NCBI GenBank assembly: GCA_964645585.1
Contig: CAZYAN010000035.1
Coordinates: 1-43,645, forward strand
From: DATGSL01 sp964645585
GTDB taxonomy: Bacteria; Verrucomicrobiota; Verrucomicrobiia; Opitutales; T3Sed10-336
Reading direction: 5' to 3'
DNA length: 43,645 nt
The stretch's first letter is position 1, and each line of letters opens with the position of its first letter. Positions 31,417 to 39,886 of this stretch are shown here, in pieces. Under the pieces are notes generated by a model, which worked only from the letters and a program-made list of their open reading frames with translations, did not search any database and was not told where the DNA came from. The position numbers and the translations under genes were made by a program.

Positions 31417-31430
31417 TGTTAACCGTAACA
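31417..31430. promoter_or_regulatory. Candidate LacI-type operator
   Basis: TGTTAACCGTAACA: perfect half-sites TGTTA and TAACA around ACCG, 7 bp before the ATG of the LacI gene and 50 bp before the divergent prepilin-like gene. The position suits autoregulation and control of the neighbour. Confidence 0.5.
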
Positions 31431-31437
31431 ATTCTCT

Positions 31438-32529
31438 ATGGACGGTAATTCCGGGGTCGTCACCATGCGAACGGTCGCCAAGCGCGCGGGCGTGTCCGTA
31501 ATGACCGTCTCACGGGTTCTGCGAAATGATCCGCGAGTAGCGGAAGCCACTCGACAACAAGTGCTTCAAGCAGCGCGCGAGCTGGGTTACCGCCCCAACC
31601 CGCTGGTGTCCGCTTTGATGGTGAACCTCCAAAGCGCCCGGGGCCACCGCGATCAGACCATCGCTTTTTTAACATGCCGGCATCCCCAATCCGGAAATCA
31701 CAGAAACAGCGCCGCCAGCGGAGACTGGAAACCGGGCCGCACCTTCTCCGCCTTCCAAAAAGGCGCTTTCACCCGCGCCGATTCGCTCGGTTTTCGAATG
31801 AAAGAATTTTCGCTCGATGCGCCGGGAATGACAGACGCCCGAATGGGCCGAATCCTCCGTTCGCGCGGAATAAACGCGATTGTTGTCGCTCCCTTAGCCG
31901 TCCCCGGCAGACGCATCGATTTGCCCTGGGAGCACTTTTCAGCCTCCGCGATTGGATACTCACTCGGATGGCCGATGCTCCACCGCGCCCTCAATCACCA
32001 AATGCACTCGATCCGGATCGCCCTCGCCGAACTCACGGCGCGAGGCTACCGCCGGATTGGTCTCGCAATGGAAAAACAAAGCGACGAGCGGGTCGACAAT
32101 AACTGGCTCGCCGGCCTCCTGCTCTACCAGTCAAAAATCCCCCAGCGCGACCGGGTTCCCCCTTTCCTTCCGGCTGCGATGACCCAGTCATCGTTCAACC
32201 AATGGCGCGAGCGCCACCGCCCGGATGTCGTTGTCTCCGTTCGGCTCACCGTCCTCCATTGGCTGAAAGAAGCCGGGGTCCGCGTCCCTGAGGAGGTCGG
32301 GTTCGCCATCCTCAGCTATTACCCGGTCATGGGCCCTGTCGCCGGAATCGATCAAAACACACAGGAGGCAGGGGCCGCCGCGATCGATTTGGTCGTCGAG
32401 CAACTTTACCTTAACAAGCGCGGAATCCCCGTTAACCCCAAATCAGTCCTGATCGAGGGGGAATGGGTGGAGGGACCAACGGTTCGCCCGCGCGCCGGCG
32501 TTATCCCTCCGGCTCCGCACTCGCCGTAA
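31438..32529 (+). CDS. LacI family transcriptional regulator
   Basis: 363-residue DNA-binding repressor or activator with a sugar-binding core. The helix-turn-helix is VAKRAGVSVMTVSRVLRNDP (about 13-32), followed by the hinge ELGYRPNPLVSALM. The remaining 300 residues resemble the periplasmic-binding-protein-like effector domain, with RGYRRIGLAMEKQSDERVDN, VPEEVGFAILSYYPV and GIDQNTQEAGAAAIDLVVEQ as recognisable LacI landmarks. An internal ATG at 31465 immediately before RTVAKRAG is an alternative start. The likely operator lies directly upstream. Effector unknown; nearby esterase and Gfo/Idh genes suggest a carbohydrate. Confidence 0.92.
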   Translation: MDGNSGVVTMRTVAKRAGVSVMTVSRVLRNDPRVAEATRQQVLQAARELGYRPNPLVSALMVNLQSARGHRDQTIAFLTCRHPQSGNHRNSAASGDWKPGRTFSAFQKGAFTRADSLGFRMKEFSLDAPGMTDARMGRILRSRGINAIVVAPLAVPGRRIDLPWEHFSASAIGYSLGWPMLHRALNHQMHSIRIALAELTARGYRRIGLAMEKQSDERVDNNWLAGLLLYQSKIPQRDRVPPFLPAAMTQSSFNQWRERHRPDVVVSVRLTVLHWLKEAGVRVPEEVGFAILSYYPVMGPVAGIDQNTQEAGAAAIDLVVEQLYLNKRGIPVNPKSVLIEGEWVEGPTVRPRAGVIPPAPHSP

Positions 32530-32533
32530 CTGT

Positions 32534-33520
32534 CTACCATTCCGTCGTCGCCTGAACAGCCATCGCGAAGGCGAAGAGCAGCAACAAGATCAACCCAACG
32601 AAGCGCGGCAGCCGCCGCAGAAAGACCACGCAAAACAGATGCACCAGAGCGACACCCGCGATCAGCAGGAGCCCCGAACCGATCGCCGGCGTCGTCGGAA
32701 TCGGCCGAAAAATCGCGAAGAGTCCCAGACACAGCGGAATACAAATGTGTCCGTCGCCAACCTGCGACGTGTACACAATATCCGGTCGCTCCCGTGAGGC
32801 ATAATAAAACGCGAGCACCGCATTCGGAAGAACCATCAGCAATCCCGTAAGAATTCCGAGGTACTGCGCACTGACCCAGCCTTCCTCCCTCGAAAGAATC
32901 CACGCCACCAATCCGTCAACCGACACGAGCGTCGCATAACTGCCGGCCAGAATGAGCACCGCGTCGAGCAGAATCAGGGGACTCCAGCTTTCCCCCCGGC
33001 GGGTGTTATCCTTCAACACCTCAAAAACATGGAAGCACTGCCAAAAGAGAAAAAGACCGACAAGCGCCGCACCATCCCACGAATCGATCTCCCCGTCCCG
33101 CCCCAGGAGCCAGACGACGACACTGAAGAAAATCATCGCAACCAGCGTCAGCGCCAGCGAAAGCCGGTGCAGTTTCGCGCGCGCGAGCTCCTTTTTTTGC
33201 TTCGAGCCCGCCCGCAGATCGAGGCCCCAGATCAGGGCGGGAAGCGCGAGCAGAAAAGAGAGGTTGCTGATGTTGTTGACGATGCTGTTGACAGCCACTT
33301 CCCCCGCAGGTCCATTCTGGCGCACGACCGCCCAAATAAAGAGCAGGTTTCCCAAACCCGAAAAATACGGCATGAAAAGAGTGCCGAGAACCGTTCCTTC
33401 GACACCGCGGCCGCTCAGGACCTCCAATCGCCAAATGATCAACAGCGAAGCCGCCAAGAAGAGCACCACCAGCAAAAGAGGCATCCAAGGTCCCGCAAAT
33501 TGATCCAGCACGTCGATCAT
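32534..33520 (-). CDS. Polytopic membrane protein resembling Na+/Ca2+ exchangers
   Basis: 328-residue protein with about ten hydrophobic helices. Two segments resemble the alpha-repeats of the cation/Ca2+ exchanger superfamily. The first is GTLFMPYFSGLGNLLFIWAV with VAVNSIVNNISNLSFLLALP. The second is LGILTGLLMVLPNAVLAFYY with YTSQVGDGHICIPLCLGLFA. The central charged loop (KQKKELARAKLHR) would be cytoplasmic. The acidic residues expected in the first alpha-repeat are not obvious, so transport activity and ion are uncertain. It is convergent with the LacI gene with only 4 bp between stop codons. No operon partner is apparent. Confidence 0.6.
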   Translation of the reverse strand: MIDVLDQFAGPWMPLLLVVLFLAASLLIIWRLEVLSGRGVEGTVLGTLFMPYFSGLGNLLFIWAVVRQNGPAGEVAVNSIVNNISNLSFLLALPALIWGLDLRAGSKQKKELARAKLHRLSLALTLVAMIFFSVVVWLLGRDGEIDSWDGAALVGLFLFWQCFHVFEVLKDNTRRGESWSPLILLDAVLILAGSYATLVSVDGLVAWILSREEGWVSAQYLGILTGLLMVLPNAVLAFYYASRERPDIVYTSQVGDGHICIPLCLGLFAIFRPIPTTPAIGSGLLLIAGVALVHLFCVVFLRRLPRFVGLILLLLFAFAMAVQATTEW

Positions 33521-33682
33521 CCGTCAAAGCCAGAAAAGCTGGAACGCCGCACCTAAGATGGCAATGACAATGGGGCGCCGGCGGACGCACCCCCGCCCGA
33601 CACCTCAGCCGGTTGCATGCGTGAACCCGGGCTTGCAAACTGTTTATCAGAATTTCAATCTGTCCGCTCTCGAAAATAACAA

Positions 33683-35230
33683 ATGATGAAACGTCTCGTC
33701 CTCTTCCTCTCCTTCCTGTCTCTCCATGCAATCGTCACGGCCGATCTTCGCGTTCCGGCGATCTTCAGTGACCAGATGGTCCTCCAGCGAGAGCAGGCCA
33801 ACCGGGTTTGGGGCTGGGACGAGCCGGGAACCCAAGTCCGTGTCTCCCTGCCGGGCCAATCCTACGTGACGACCGCGAACAGCGACGGCGAGTGGGAGGT
33901 GTTCCTTAAGCCGATGGCCGCCGACACAACCGGCTTTTCCATCGAAATCACAGGAAGCAGCAAGCGGACACTCAACGATGTCCTCGTCGGCGAAGTCTGG
34001 CTCTGCTCCGGGCAGTCGAACATGTTCTGGTCCATCGCACGATGCCTCGACGGTGATTTGGCAGCCGCAGCCATGGCCAACCCCAGGATTCGCCTGATCA
34101 CCGTGCCGCGAACCGGCACCCAGGAACCCCAAACCGATTTTCAAGGCGCGTGGACAGCGGCAACTCCGGAAGCGATCCTCGAATTCTCCGCGGTCGGATT
34201 CTATTTTGGAGAAATTCTGCACCGGGCGCTCGATATCCCAGTCGGCCTGATTCACTGCTCCTGGGGCGGTTCGTCAGCGGAAGCGTGGGTGCCCCGCGGC
34301 CTGATCGAAAACGACCCCAGATTTGCCGCGGAAATGGACTCGTGGCGCGCCCGCGAAGCCGAGTTCGACTTTGAACAGGAACAGGCTCGCTACCGCGAAC
34401 GCCTGGACACGTGGCGGACTCGCGCGGCCGAAGCGGAAAAGGCGGGAAAACCGGCCCCTCAGCGTCCTCGTGCTCCAGCCAATATCCTCGAGGGACAGCA
34501 ACGGCCCGGCAATCTCTACGCCGGCATGCTGAATCCTGTGATCGGCTACGGAATGCGGGGCGTGATCTGGTACCAAGGAGAAAATAACGCTCCCCGCCAT
34601 GAGAACTACCACGACCTGTTCACGCTCCTGATCAACACATGGCGGGACGCCTGGGGACAGGGCGACTTTCCGTTCTACTGGGTCCAGCTGGCCGATTATC
34701 GGGCAGAGCAGCCGGAACCTGGCGAGAGCGATTGGGCTGCCCTCCGTGAGGCACAAACGAAAACCTTGGAATCGGTCCCGAATGGCGGGCAAGCAGTGAT
34801 CATCGACTTGGGAGAAGCAAAAGACATTCACCCGCGCAACAAGCGGGATGTCGCCTATCGTCTAGCTCGATGGGCTCTCGCCAACGACTACGGTTTCGAC
34901 ATCGCTTTCCGCAGCCCGGAAGTCGGCGCGATCGAGCGGAAGGGCGATCGCGTTCTCGTCACCTTCGACCACGCCGGCGGCGGCCTCCGGCCTTTTGACG
35001 TGCGAGAAGTCCAGGGTTTTGCGCTCGCCGGCAGCGACGGGGTCTTCCACTGGGCGGAGGCACAAGTGGTCGGGAAGGATCAGGTCGAGGTCTGGACGGA
35101 AGCGGTCGCCAACCCGGAAAGCATCCGCTACGCTTGGGCCGACAATCCGGTCTGCAACCTATTCTCGCTCGAGGGTCTTCCGGCGACTCCGTTTTCCGCG
35201 CGGATTGCTGACTTCACCATCGGCAACTGA
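33683..35230 (+). CDS. Sialate O-acetylesterase (SGNH-type)
   Basis: 515-residue secreted esterase that removes O-acetyl groups from sialic acids or related acylated sugars. A signal peptide occupies about residues 1-20 (RLVLFLSFLSLHAIVTA). An N-terminal beta domain (DLRVPAIFSDQMVLQR) leads to the catalytic region: GQSNM (110-114, Ser112), then GVIWYQGENNA and DLGEAKDIHPRNK with the Asp-x-x-His pair near the end of the esterase domain. A C-terminal beta-sandwich follows. Paralogues are numerous in polysaccharide-degrading Verrucomicrobia and Bacteroidetes and may act on xylan or other acetylated glycans. Two adjacent ATG codons can start it. It appears to be a single-gene unit between convergent lpxA and divergent exchanger-like genes. 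Confidence 0.9.
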   Translation: MMKRLVLFLSFLSLHAIVTADLRVPAIFSDQMVLQREQANRVWGWDEPGTQVRVSLPGQSYVTTANSDGEWEVFLKPMAADTTGFSIEITGSSKRTLNDVLVGEVWLCSGQSNMFWSIARCLDGDLAAAAMANPRIRLITVPRTGTQEPQTDFQGAWTAATPEAILEFSAVGFYFGEILHRALDIPVGLIHCSWGGSSAEAWVPRGLIENDPRFAAEMDSWRAREAEFDFEQEQARYRERLDTWRTRAAEAEKAGKPAPQRPRAPANILEGQQRPGNLYAGMLNPVIGYGMRGVIWYQGENNAPRHENYHDLFTLLINTWRDAWGQGDFPFYWVQLADYRAEQPEPGESDWAALREAQTKTLESVPNGGQAVIIDLGEAKDIHPRNKRDVAYRLARWALANDYGFDIAFRSPEVGAIERKGDRVLVTFDHAGGGLRPFDVREVQGFALAGSDGVFHWAEAQVVGKDQVEVWTEAVANPESIRYAWADNPVCNLFSLEGLPATPFSARIADFTIGN

Positions 35231-35258
35231 TTGATTAAGCAGCGCCGTTGCCGCAAAG

Positions 35259-36095
35259 CTAGCCGCCGTTCTCGTCGTGGCGCGGAGCGCGCGCAAACCC
35301 GCGCTCGCTCCGCTCCGCGAATCGAATGAACGCGGAAACATCGGGATCGCCCGCTTCGGCATCCGCAGCCAGAGCTTCGATCGCTTGCGCTCGATTTAAG
35401 CCATTGCGATACAGCTTTTTGTAAATTCGCTTGATCACGGCAAGGCGCTCCTCGGAGAAGCCGGCTCGCTGCAAGCCGATCCTGTTGACGCCGCGCACGA
35501 GCGCCGGCTGTCCATCGGCAACCAGAAACGGCGGGATGTCTTTCTCCACCTTCGAACAGCCGCCGATCATCGCCCGCGTGCCGATCCGGCAAAACTGGTG
35601 CACGCCGCTCATCCCTCCGACGATCGCATGATCCTCAACGACAACATGACCGGCCAAGGTCGCGTTGTTGCTTAAAATGATCCCATTGCCGAGCTGGCAG
35701 TCATGGGCAACATGCGTGTACGCGAGGAAGTAACAGTCGTCGCCAATCGTCGTAAATTCACCGTCATTGGTCGCCGCGTGGATCGTGCAGAACTCGCGAA
35801 AAACGTTCCTGTCGCCAGCCCGCAATCCGGGCCGCCCGCCGCGATATTTAAGGTCCTGGGTCTTCATGCCCACGCAGGCATACGGAAAAATTTCGCACTC
35901 CCGGCCCAGCTGGGTAAAACCTTCGATCGTCGCGTGGTGATGCACCTTGGTGCCCGGACCCAGCGTCACCTCGCCGCCAATGTAAGCATACGGTCCAACC
36001 ACCGTCCCGGCACCGAGAATCGCGCCATCCTCGACGATGGCCGACGGATGAACGCGCGGTTCACCGTCCGGTTTTCCTGCCTGATCCTGTTGCAT
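35259..36095 (-). CDS. lpxA: UDP-N-acetylglucosamine O-acyltransferase
   Basis: First enzyme of lipid A synthesis: transfers an R-3-hydroxyacyl chain from ACP to UDP-GlcNAc in the cytosol. The 278 residues are mostly hexapeptide repeats folding as a left-handed beta-helix (VHPSAIVEDGAILGAGTVVG onward). The catalytic His lies in YTHVAHDCQLGNGIILSNN, and the C-terminal helical part begins at VNRIGLQRAGFSEERL. The ATG at 36095 has a GGAGGAG ribosome site upstream. It follows the lpxC-fabZ fusion by 50 bp, the gene order known from other bacteria with this fusion. Confidence 0.95.
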   Translation of the reverse strand: MQQDQAGKPDGEPRVHPSAIVEDGAILGAGTVVGPYAYIGGEVTLGPGTKVHHHATIEGFTQLGRECEIFPYACVGMKTQDLKYRGGRPGLRAGDRNVFREFCTIHAATNDGEFTTIGDDCYFLAYTHVAHDCQLGNGIILSNNATLAGHVVVEDHAIVGGMSGVHQFCRIGTRAMIGGCSKVEKDIPPFLVADGQPALVRGVNRIGLQRAGFSEERLAVIKRIYKKLYRNGLNRAQAIEALAADAEAGDPDVSAFIRFAERSERGFARAPRHDENGG

Positions 36096-36145
36096 CAAGT
36101 TAAGGCATCTCCTCCCCATGCTCGCGTCCCGCGCGAGATGCCGCC

Positions 36146-37480
36146 TCAGCTCGCATCGCCGGTTTCGACGACCGTGAATAACAGCTCAGCCGAAGAGACG
36201 GCCTTGTCATTGACCTTGCAGACCGCCTCGGCACTGGCAAGCTTCGCGCCGCGGGTCTTGCGAATTTTCACATAAATCACCAGCTGATCGCCCGGTTCAA
36301 CCGGTTTTCGGAATTTGACCTTGTCCGCGCTCATGAAGAAGGCGACTTTTGCGCTGTTCCCGATCCGGCGAAGCATCAGCGTCCCGGCCGCTTGCGCCAT
36401 CGCCTCCAGTTGTAAAACCCCCGGCATCACTGGCTTGCCCGGGAAATGGCCCTGGAAATACGGCTCGTTGATGGTCACGTTTTTAACCGCCACCAGCTCC
36501 TCGTTGTTCACGATTTCGATCACCCGGTCGATCATCACGAACGGGTAACGGTGCGGGAGCGTTTCAAGAATCGCCCCGATGTCGAGTGACGTTTCGGTCG
36601 GTTCGATTCGCGATGGTTTCACCGGCGCCTTCGGACGAACTCCCGCCTGCCGCTCTTTCAGGCGCTCCGACAGCGCACGGGTCAGCTCGGAGTTGATCGC
36701 ATGGCCCGGCCGCATCGCGATAATGTGCGCCTTGATCGGCATCCCGAGGAGAAAAACGTCGCCGATGATATCGAGAATCTTGTGACGAACAAACTCGTCC
36801 TTGAAGCGCAACGGCTCCTTCGAAAGGATTTTGTCGCCCCGGAGAACCACCGCGTTCTCCAGACTCCCGCCGCGGATTTTGCCCAGCTTGAGCAATTCCT
36901 CAATCTCTTCGTAAACCGTGAACGTGCGCGCCGCCGCGATTTCGTTTTCATACACCTCCGGGTCGATCTCGAGCGAAAGATGCTGCGTGTGGACGCCGCG
37001 ATCGTCGGCCGAGGTGCAGGAAATTTTAAACGTGTCGCTCGGAAGCGCGACGATGCTGGAGTTACCCCGACTGACCGAGACCGGAGAATCGATCTCGAAA
37101 TAGACGCGTTCTTTGTCCTGCTCGACGGGTCCGGCCTGCTTGATCAGCTCGACGAACGGCCGCGCGGACCCGTCCAAAATCGGCGGTTCGCTGGCGTCCA
37201 TTTCAACGATCACATTGTCGATTGCGAAGCCATGGAGGGCGCTCAGCACATGCTCAACCGTATGGATCTTGGTGTATCCCGAAGAAATCGTCGTGCTGCG
37301 GATCAATTCGCTGACGAATTCGACCCGCGAACGTATCTCTGGCTTGCCGTAAAGGTCCGTCCGGCGGAAGACCACCCCCGTGCCGGCGGCCGCGGGCTTG
37401 AGTGTCAGATGCACCTCGTCGCCGGTGTGCAACGCCTTGCCCTTAATGGTCACCTCACGTGAAATCGTCCGCTGCTTCAT
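36146..37480 (-). CDS. Bifunctional LpxC deacetylase / FabZ dehydratase fusion
   Basis: 444-residue fusion. Residues 1 to about 275 are LpxC, the zinc deacetylase that commits UDP-acyl-GlcNAc to lipid A: His77 in HTVEHVLSALHG, His233 and Asp237 in RHKILDIIGD, and His260 in RPGHAIN. After a Pro/Lys linker (VRPKAPVKPS, about 281-290), residues 300-444 are FabZ, the 3-hydroxyacyl-ACP dehydratase of fatty acid synthesis, with LPHRYPFVMIDRV, His345 in GHFPGKPVMPG and Glu359. The fusion joins the two enzymes competing for hydroxyacyl-ACP. Similar fusions are known in Bacteroidetes. It precedes lpxA in an apparent operon. Confidence 0.95.
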   Translation of the reverse strand: MKQRTISREVTIKGKALHTGDEVHLTLKPAAAGTGVVFRRTDLYGKPEIRSRVEFVSELIRSTTISSGYTKIHTVEHVLSALHGFAIDNVIVEMDASEPPILDGSARPFVELIKQAGPVEQDKERVYFEIDSPVSVSRGNSSIVALPSDTFKISCTSADDRGVHTQHLSLEIDPEVYENEIAAARTFTVYEEIEELLKLGKIRGGSLENAVVLRGDKILSKEPLRFKDEFVRHKILDIIGDVFLLGMPIKAHIIAMRPGHAINSELTRALSERLKERQAGVRPKAPVKPSRIEPTETSLDIGAILETLPHRYPFVMIDRVIEIVNNEELVAVKNVTINEPYFQGHFPGKPVMPGVLQLEAMAQAAGTLMLRRIGNSAKVAFFMSADKVKFRKPVEPGDQLVIYVKIRKTRGAKLASAEAVCKVNDKAVSSAELLFTVVETGDAS

Positions 37481-37582
37481 AATATCCGGTGAAAATTCAA
37501 AGCCGCCGATTAAAGGGCCGCGCTTTTGGGATGTAAAGCACCGAGGGGATCCCGATACGAATCACCCTGCCTGTCGCCGGCA

Positions 37583-37612
37583 CGGCCGAATCCTCCGAGG
37601 AAGATTCGGCCG
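37583..37612. repeat. REP-like hairpin repeat, third locus
   Basis: CGGCCGAATCCTCC (37583-37596), loop GA, then GGAAGATTCGGCCG (37599-37612): 14-bp arms with one mismatch. It shares the CGAATC-TCC/GGAAGATTCG core with the copies at 3.48 kb and 7.95 kb. It lies 28 bp past the stop codon of the Gfo/Idh gene. A GAATCACCCTG string occurs just upstream both here and at 3.45 kb, hinting at a longer repeat. Confidence 0.8.
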
Positions 37613-37640
37613 CCGTTCAAATCGGTCCCTCCGGCAGTCC

Positions 37641-38702
37641 TCAGCGACTCCCGCCGAGCGGCAGTTTTACCGGCTTTCCTTCCCGGCTCGACTGGTAAAT
37701 CGCCAGAATCAACTCGACCGCTCGGCGCGCTTCACCACCAGTAATGAGCGACGGCCGGCCCGAGAGAATCGCGTCGGCGAAATCGACGTACAAGCGCCGG
37801 TGGCCTTCCGTGCCGATCGCTTTCGGGTCCGACGCCCCGCCGCCGATCCCGGAAGCTTCCGGCGGATGGAGCGTCTCCTCGTCGGTTGGAAGTTCCTCGG
37901 CGAAATTCCACGCCTTGAAGGTGTCGTCTTCCAAAATAGCGGTTCCCGTCTCACCCAGGATTTCCAGGCGCTTCGGGAGGCCCGGATACGAACAGGTGCT
38001 CGCTTGGATCACACCCAAAGCACCGCTGGTGAACTTCAGCCAGGCAACGGCGTTATCCTCGACCTCGATATCGTGCAGCCGTGTCTGGCACTTCGCCGAG
38101 ACTTCCTCGACGTCGCCCGCGACCCAGAGGAGCATGTCGACCGCGTGAATGCCTTGGTTCATCAAGGCGCCCCCGCCGTCGAGGTTCCACGTGCCGCGCC
38201 ACCCGACCGATTCATAATATTCGGAGGTTCGATACCACGGGATGTAGGCCGAACACTGACTGAGCTTCCCAAACCGGCCCGCGTCAACCGCATCTTTCAG
38301 CTTCTTTCCCGAGTCGCCCACCCGGCTCTGGAAAACCGCGCCAAGCTGCACTCCGGCTTCCTTGCACGCCGCGATCAGCGCGTCGATCTTCTCCAAGGTG
38401 ACGTCGAGCGGCTTTTCGCAAAAAACGTGCTTCCCGGCCTTCGCGGCTGCTATACCCGCCTCCGCGTGCGCGCCGCTCGGCGTCGTGATTGCCACCGCGT
38501 CGACATCGTCCCGCGCCAGGAGCGCCTCCAGCGTCGGCACGTATTCGCAGCCGTAACGCTCCGCAAACTCGCGTCCCGGCGCCTCACGCCGGGAAGTGGC
38601 CGCCACCAACCGCGTTTGCGGAGCGGCGGCGATCGCTTCAGCATGAAAATTGGCGATCGTGCCGGTCCCGACGAGTCCAATTCGAATCTCGCCCTTACCC
38701 AT
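37641..38702 (-). CDS. Gfo/Idh/MocA family oxidoreductase, in isomerase pair
   Basis: 353-residue NAD(P)-dependent dehydrogenase. The Rossmann motif is GLVGTGTIANFHAEAI (9-24), HVFCEKPLDVT carries the conserved Lys, and GGGALMNQGIHAVDMLLWVA contains the catalytic Asp/His region. Its ATG overlaps the last 8 bp of the TIM-barrel isomerase gene, so the two are translationally coupled and probably act in one pathway. Such pairs often oxidise and isomerise sugars, inositols or their derivatives. The substrate is unknown. A REP-like hairpin follows. Confidence 0.9.
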   Translation of the reverse strand: MGKGEIRIGLVGTGTIANFHAEAIAAAPQTRLVAATSRREAPGREFAERYGCEYVPTLEALLARDDVDAVAITTPSGAHAEAGIAAAKAGKHVFCEKPLDVTLEKIDALIAACKEAGVQLGAVFQSRVGDSGKKLKDAVDAGRFGKLSQCSAYIPWYRTSEYYESVGWRGTWNLDGGGALMNQGIHAVDMLLWVAGDVEEVSAKCQTRLHDIEVEDNAVAWLKFTSGALGVIQASTCSYPGLPKRLEILGETGTAILEDDTFKAWNFAEELPTDEETLHPPEASGIGGGASDPKAIGTEGHRRLYVDFADAILSGRPSLITGGEARRAVELILAIYQSSREGKPVKLPLGGSR

Positions 38703-39570
38703 CGATCCCCTCCAGCCAGCTTTTCAGGCGCTTCATGCACTCACGGCTCGCCGGTTCAGCTCCGGCGGAGAAACTCGCACCCATCGGCGAGCGCGTGACA
38801 TCCTCGCCCAGCTTTTCCTGGATCCGCCAATGCGTTTCCAGCGAAACCCAGCCTTTGTAACCGTCGCGATGCAACGCTTCCAGTGTGTCCTTCAGACGCG
38901 CTTCGCCGTCGCCCAGCGCCACCGACTCCGCCGGCGGTTCCTCGCCCGGCTTTCGCACCGCGTCCTTCACATGATAATGTCCGACGCGGCCGCGGACCTT
39001 CGGATAATCGACGTCGTATGGATCGGTTGAGTCCGGCATGTAAAGGATGTTGCACGGATCCCACACAAGCGTGACTTTGTCCGACTTGACCGCGTCGAGG
39101 AAAGCCGCGCTTTCCTCGCCATCGGCAACGTTGGTCGAATACTCGTTCTCCACACCGAGGACGATCGGCTTCTTTGCGATGAGCGGAAGCAGTTTCTCTT
39201 GGTAGGCCTTCGCCACGAGCGGGAGAAGCTCCTTGTTGTTGTCGCGCCTCCAGCCGGTGAAGACACGAATAACCGGCGCTTTCCAAATCTCCGCCAGCTC
39301 CAGGCAGCGCTTGAAGATTTGCACGTGCTCGTCGAGTTCCGCTTCGCTTTCGATGTCGCACTTGAAGACCGGCGAGGCGACGCCGCAGATCGCCAAGCCG
39401 GCGATCGCGCACTGATCCTTGATCAGGTTGACCTCGTTGTCGGTCAACTGGTGCGGCGGCTTGTTCCAGAGGCTGCGGATTTCGATTCCGTCGAGCCGGA
39501 AATCGCGCGCGAAACGCAAAACATCGTCCAGCTCCTGGGAGACTTCGTCTGTGATAATAGCTGTTTTCAT
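38695..39570 (-). CDS. Sugar phosphate isomerase/epimerase (AP endonuclease 2-like)
   Basis: 291-residue TIM-barrel protein of the xylose-isomerase-like family. The N-terminus KTAIITDEVSQELDDVLRFA and DGIEIRSLW form the first strands. Metal-ligand candidates are the Glu of VLGVENEYSTN, the Asp and His of WDPCNILYMPD and VGHYHVKDA, and a C-terminal Glu in WVSLETHW. These positions match the family's divalent metal site. The ATG at 39570 is chosen because it starts the first beta strand. It is translationally coupled to the Gfo/Idh gene downstream, indicating a shared catabolic pathway. The substrate cannot be read from sequence. Confidence 0.88.
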   Translation of the reverse strand: MKTAIITDEVSQELDDVLRFARDFRLDGIEIRSLWNKPPHQLTDNEVNLIKDQCAIAGLAICGVASPVFKCDIESEAELDEHVQIFKRCLELAEIWKAPVIRVFTGWRRDNNKELLPLVAKAYQEKLLPLIAKKPIVLGVENEYSTNVADGEESAAFLDAVKSDKVTLVWDPCNILYMPDSTDPYDVDYPKVRGRVGHYHVKDAVRKPGEEPPAESVALGDGEARLKDTLEALHRDGYKGWVSLETHWRIQEKLGEDVTRSPMGASFSAGAEPASRECMKRLKSWLEGIDG

Positions 39571-39886
39571 AGTGGAAATCGTTGGTTGGCGACAGCGGCG
39601 GCCTCGCCCGCTCAGCTCCGATCGCACACCCGAACCGTTTTTCCAGTATCACGGTTCCGGTTCCCCGCTTCAAGAAAACGAATCACCGCTTAGCCGATCG
39701 GCGGCGCGCTCGCGTGGCACATCGCCAAGATGGAATCTGCTGAAAGAGATCCGCCTGATAAAGACGGGTACCCGCGCCAACGTCAATGAAATGACTCAGC
39801 CGCCAGCATGATCAGGCATGAGCAGCTGACGCGGTCCCGCTTGTGGCACGTATTCGGCACCGAAATCCCGCACCGATGCACCGGCT
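39571..39886. other. Intergenic stretch, no gene seen
   Basis: The region between the third Gfo/Idh stop codon and the isomerase start shows no convincing gene, RNA or repeat. A minus-strand open frame ending at 39796 reads partly like coding sequence (ASVRDFGAEYVPQAGPRQLL) but has no start of its own. It overlaps the end of the Gfo/Idh gene. The isomerase promoter should lie here. Confidence 0.55.
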
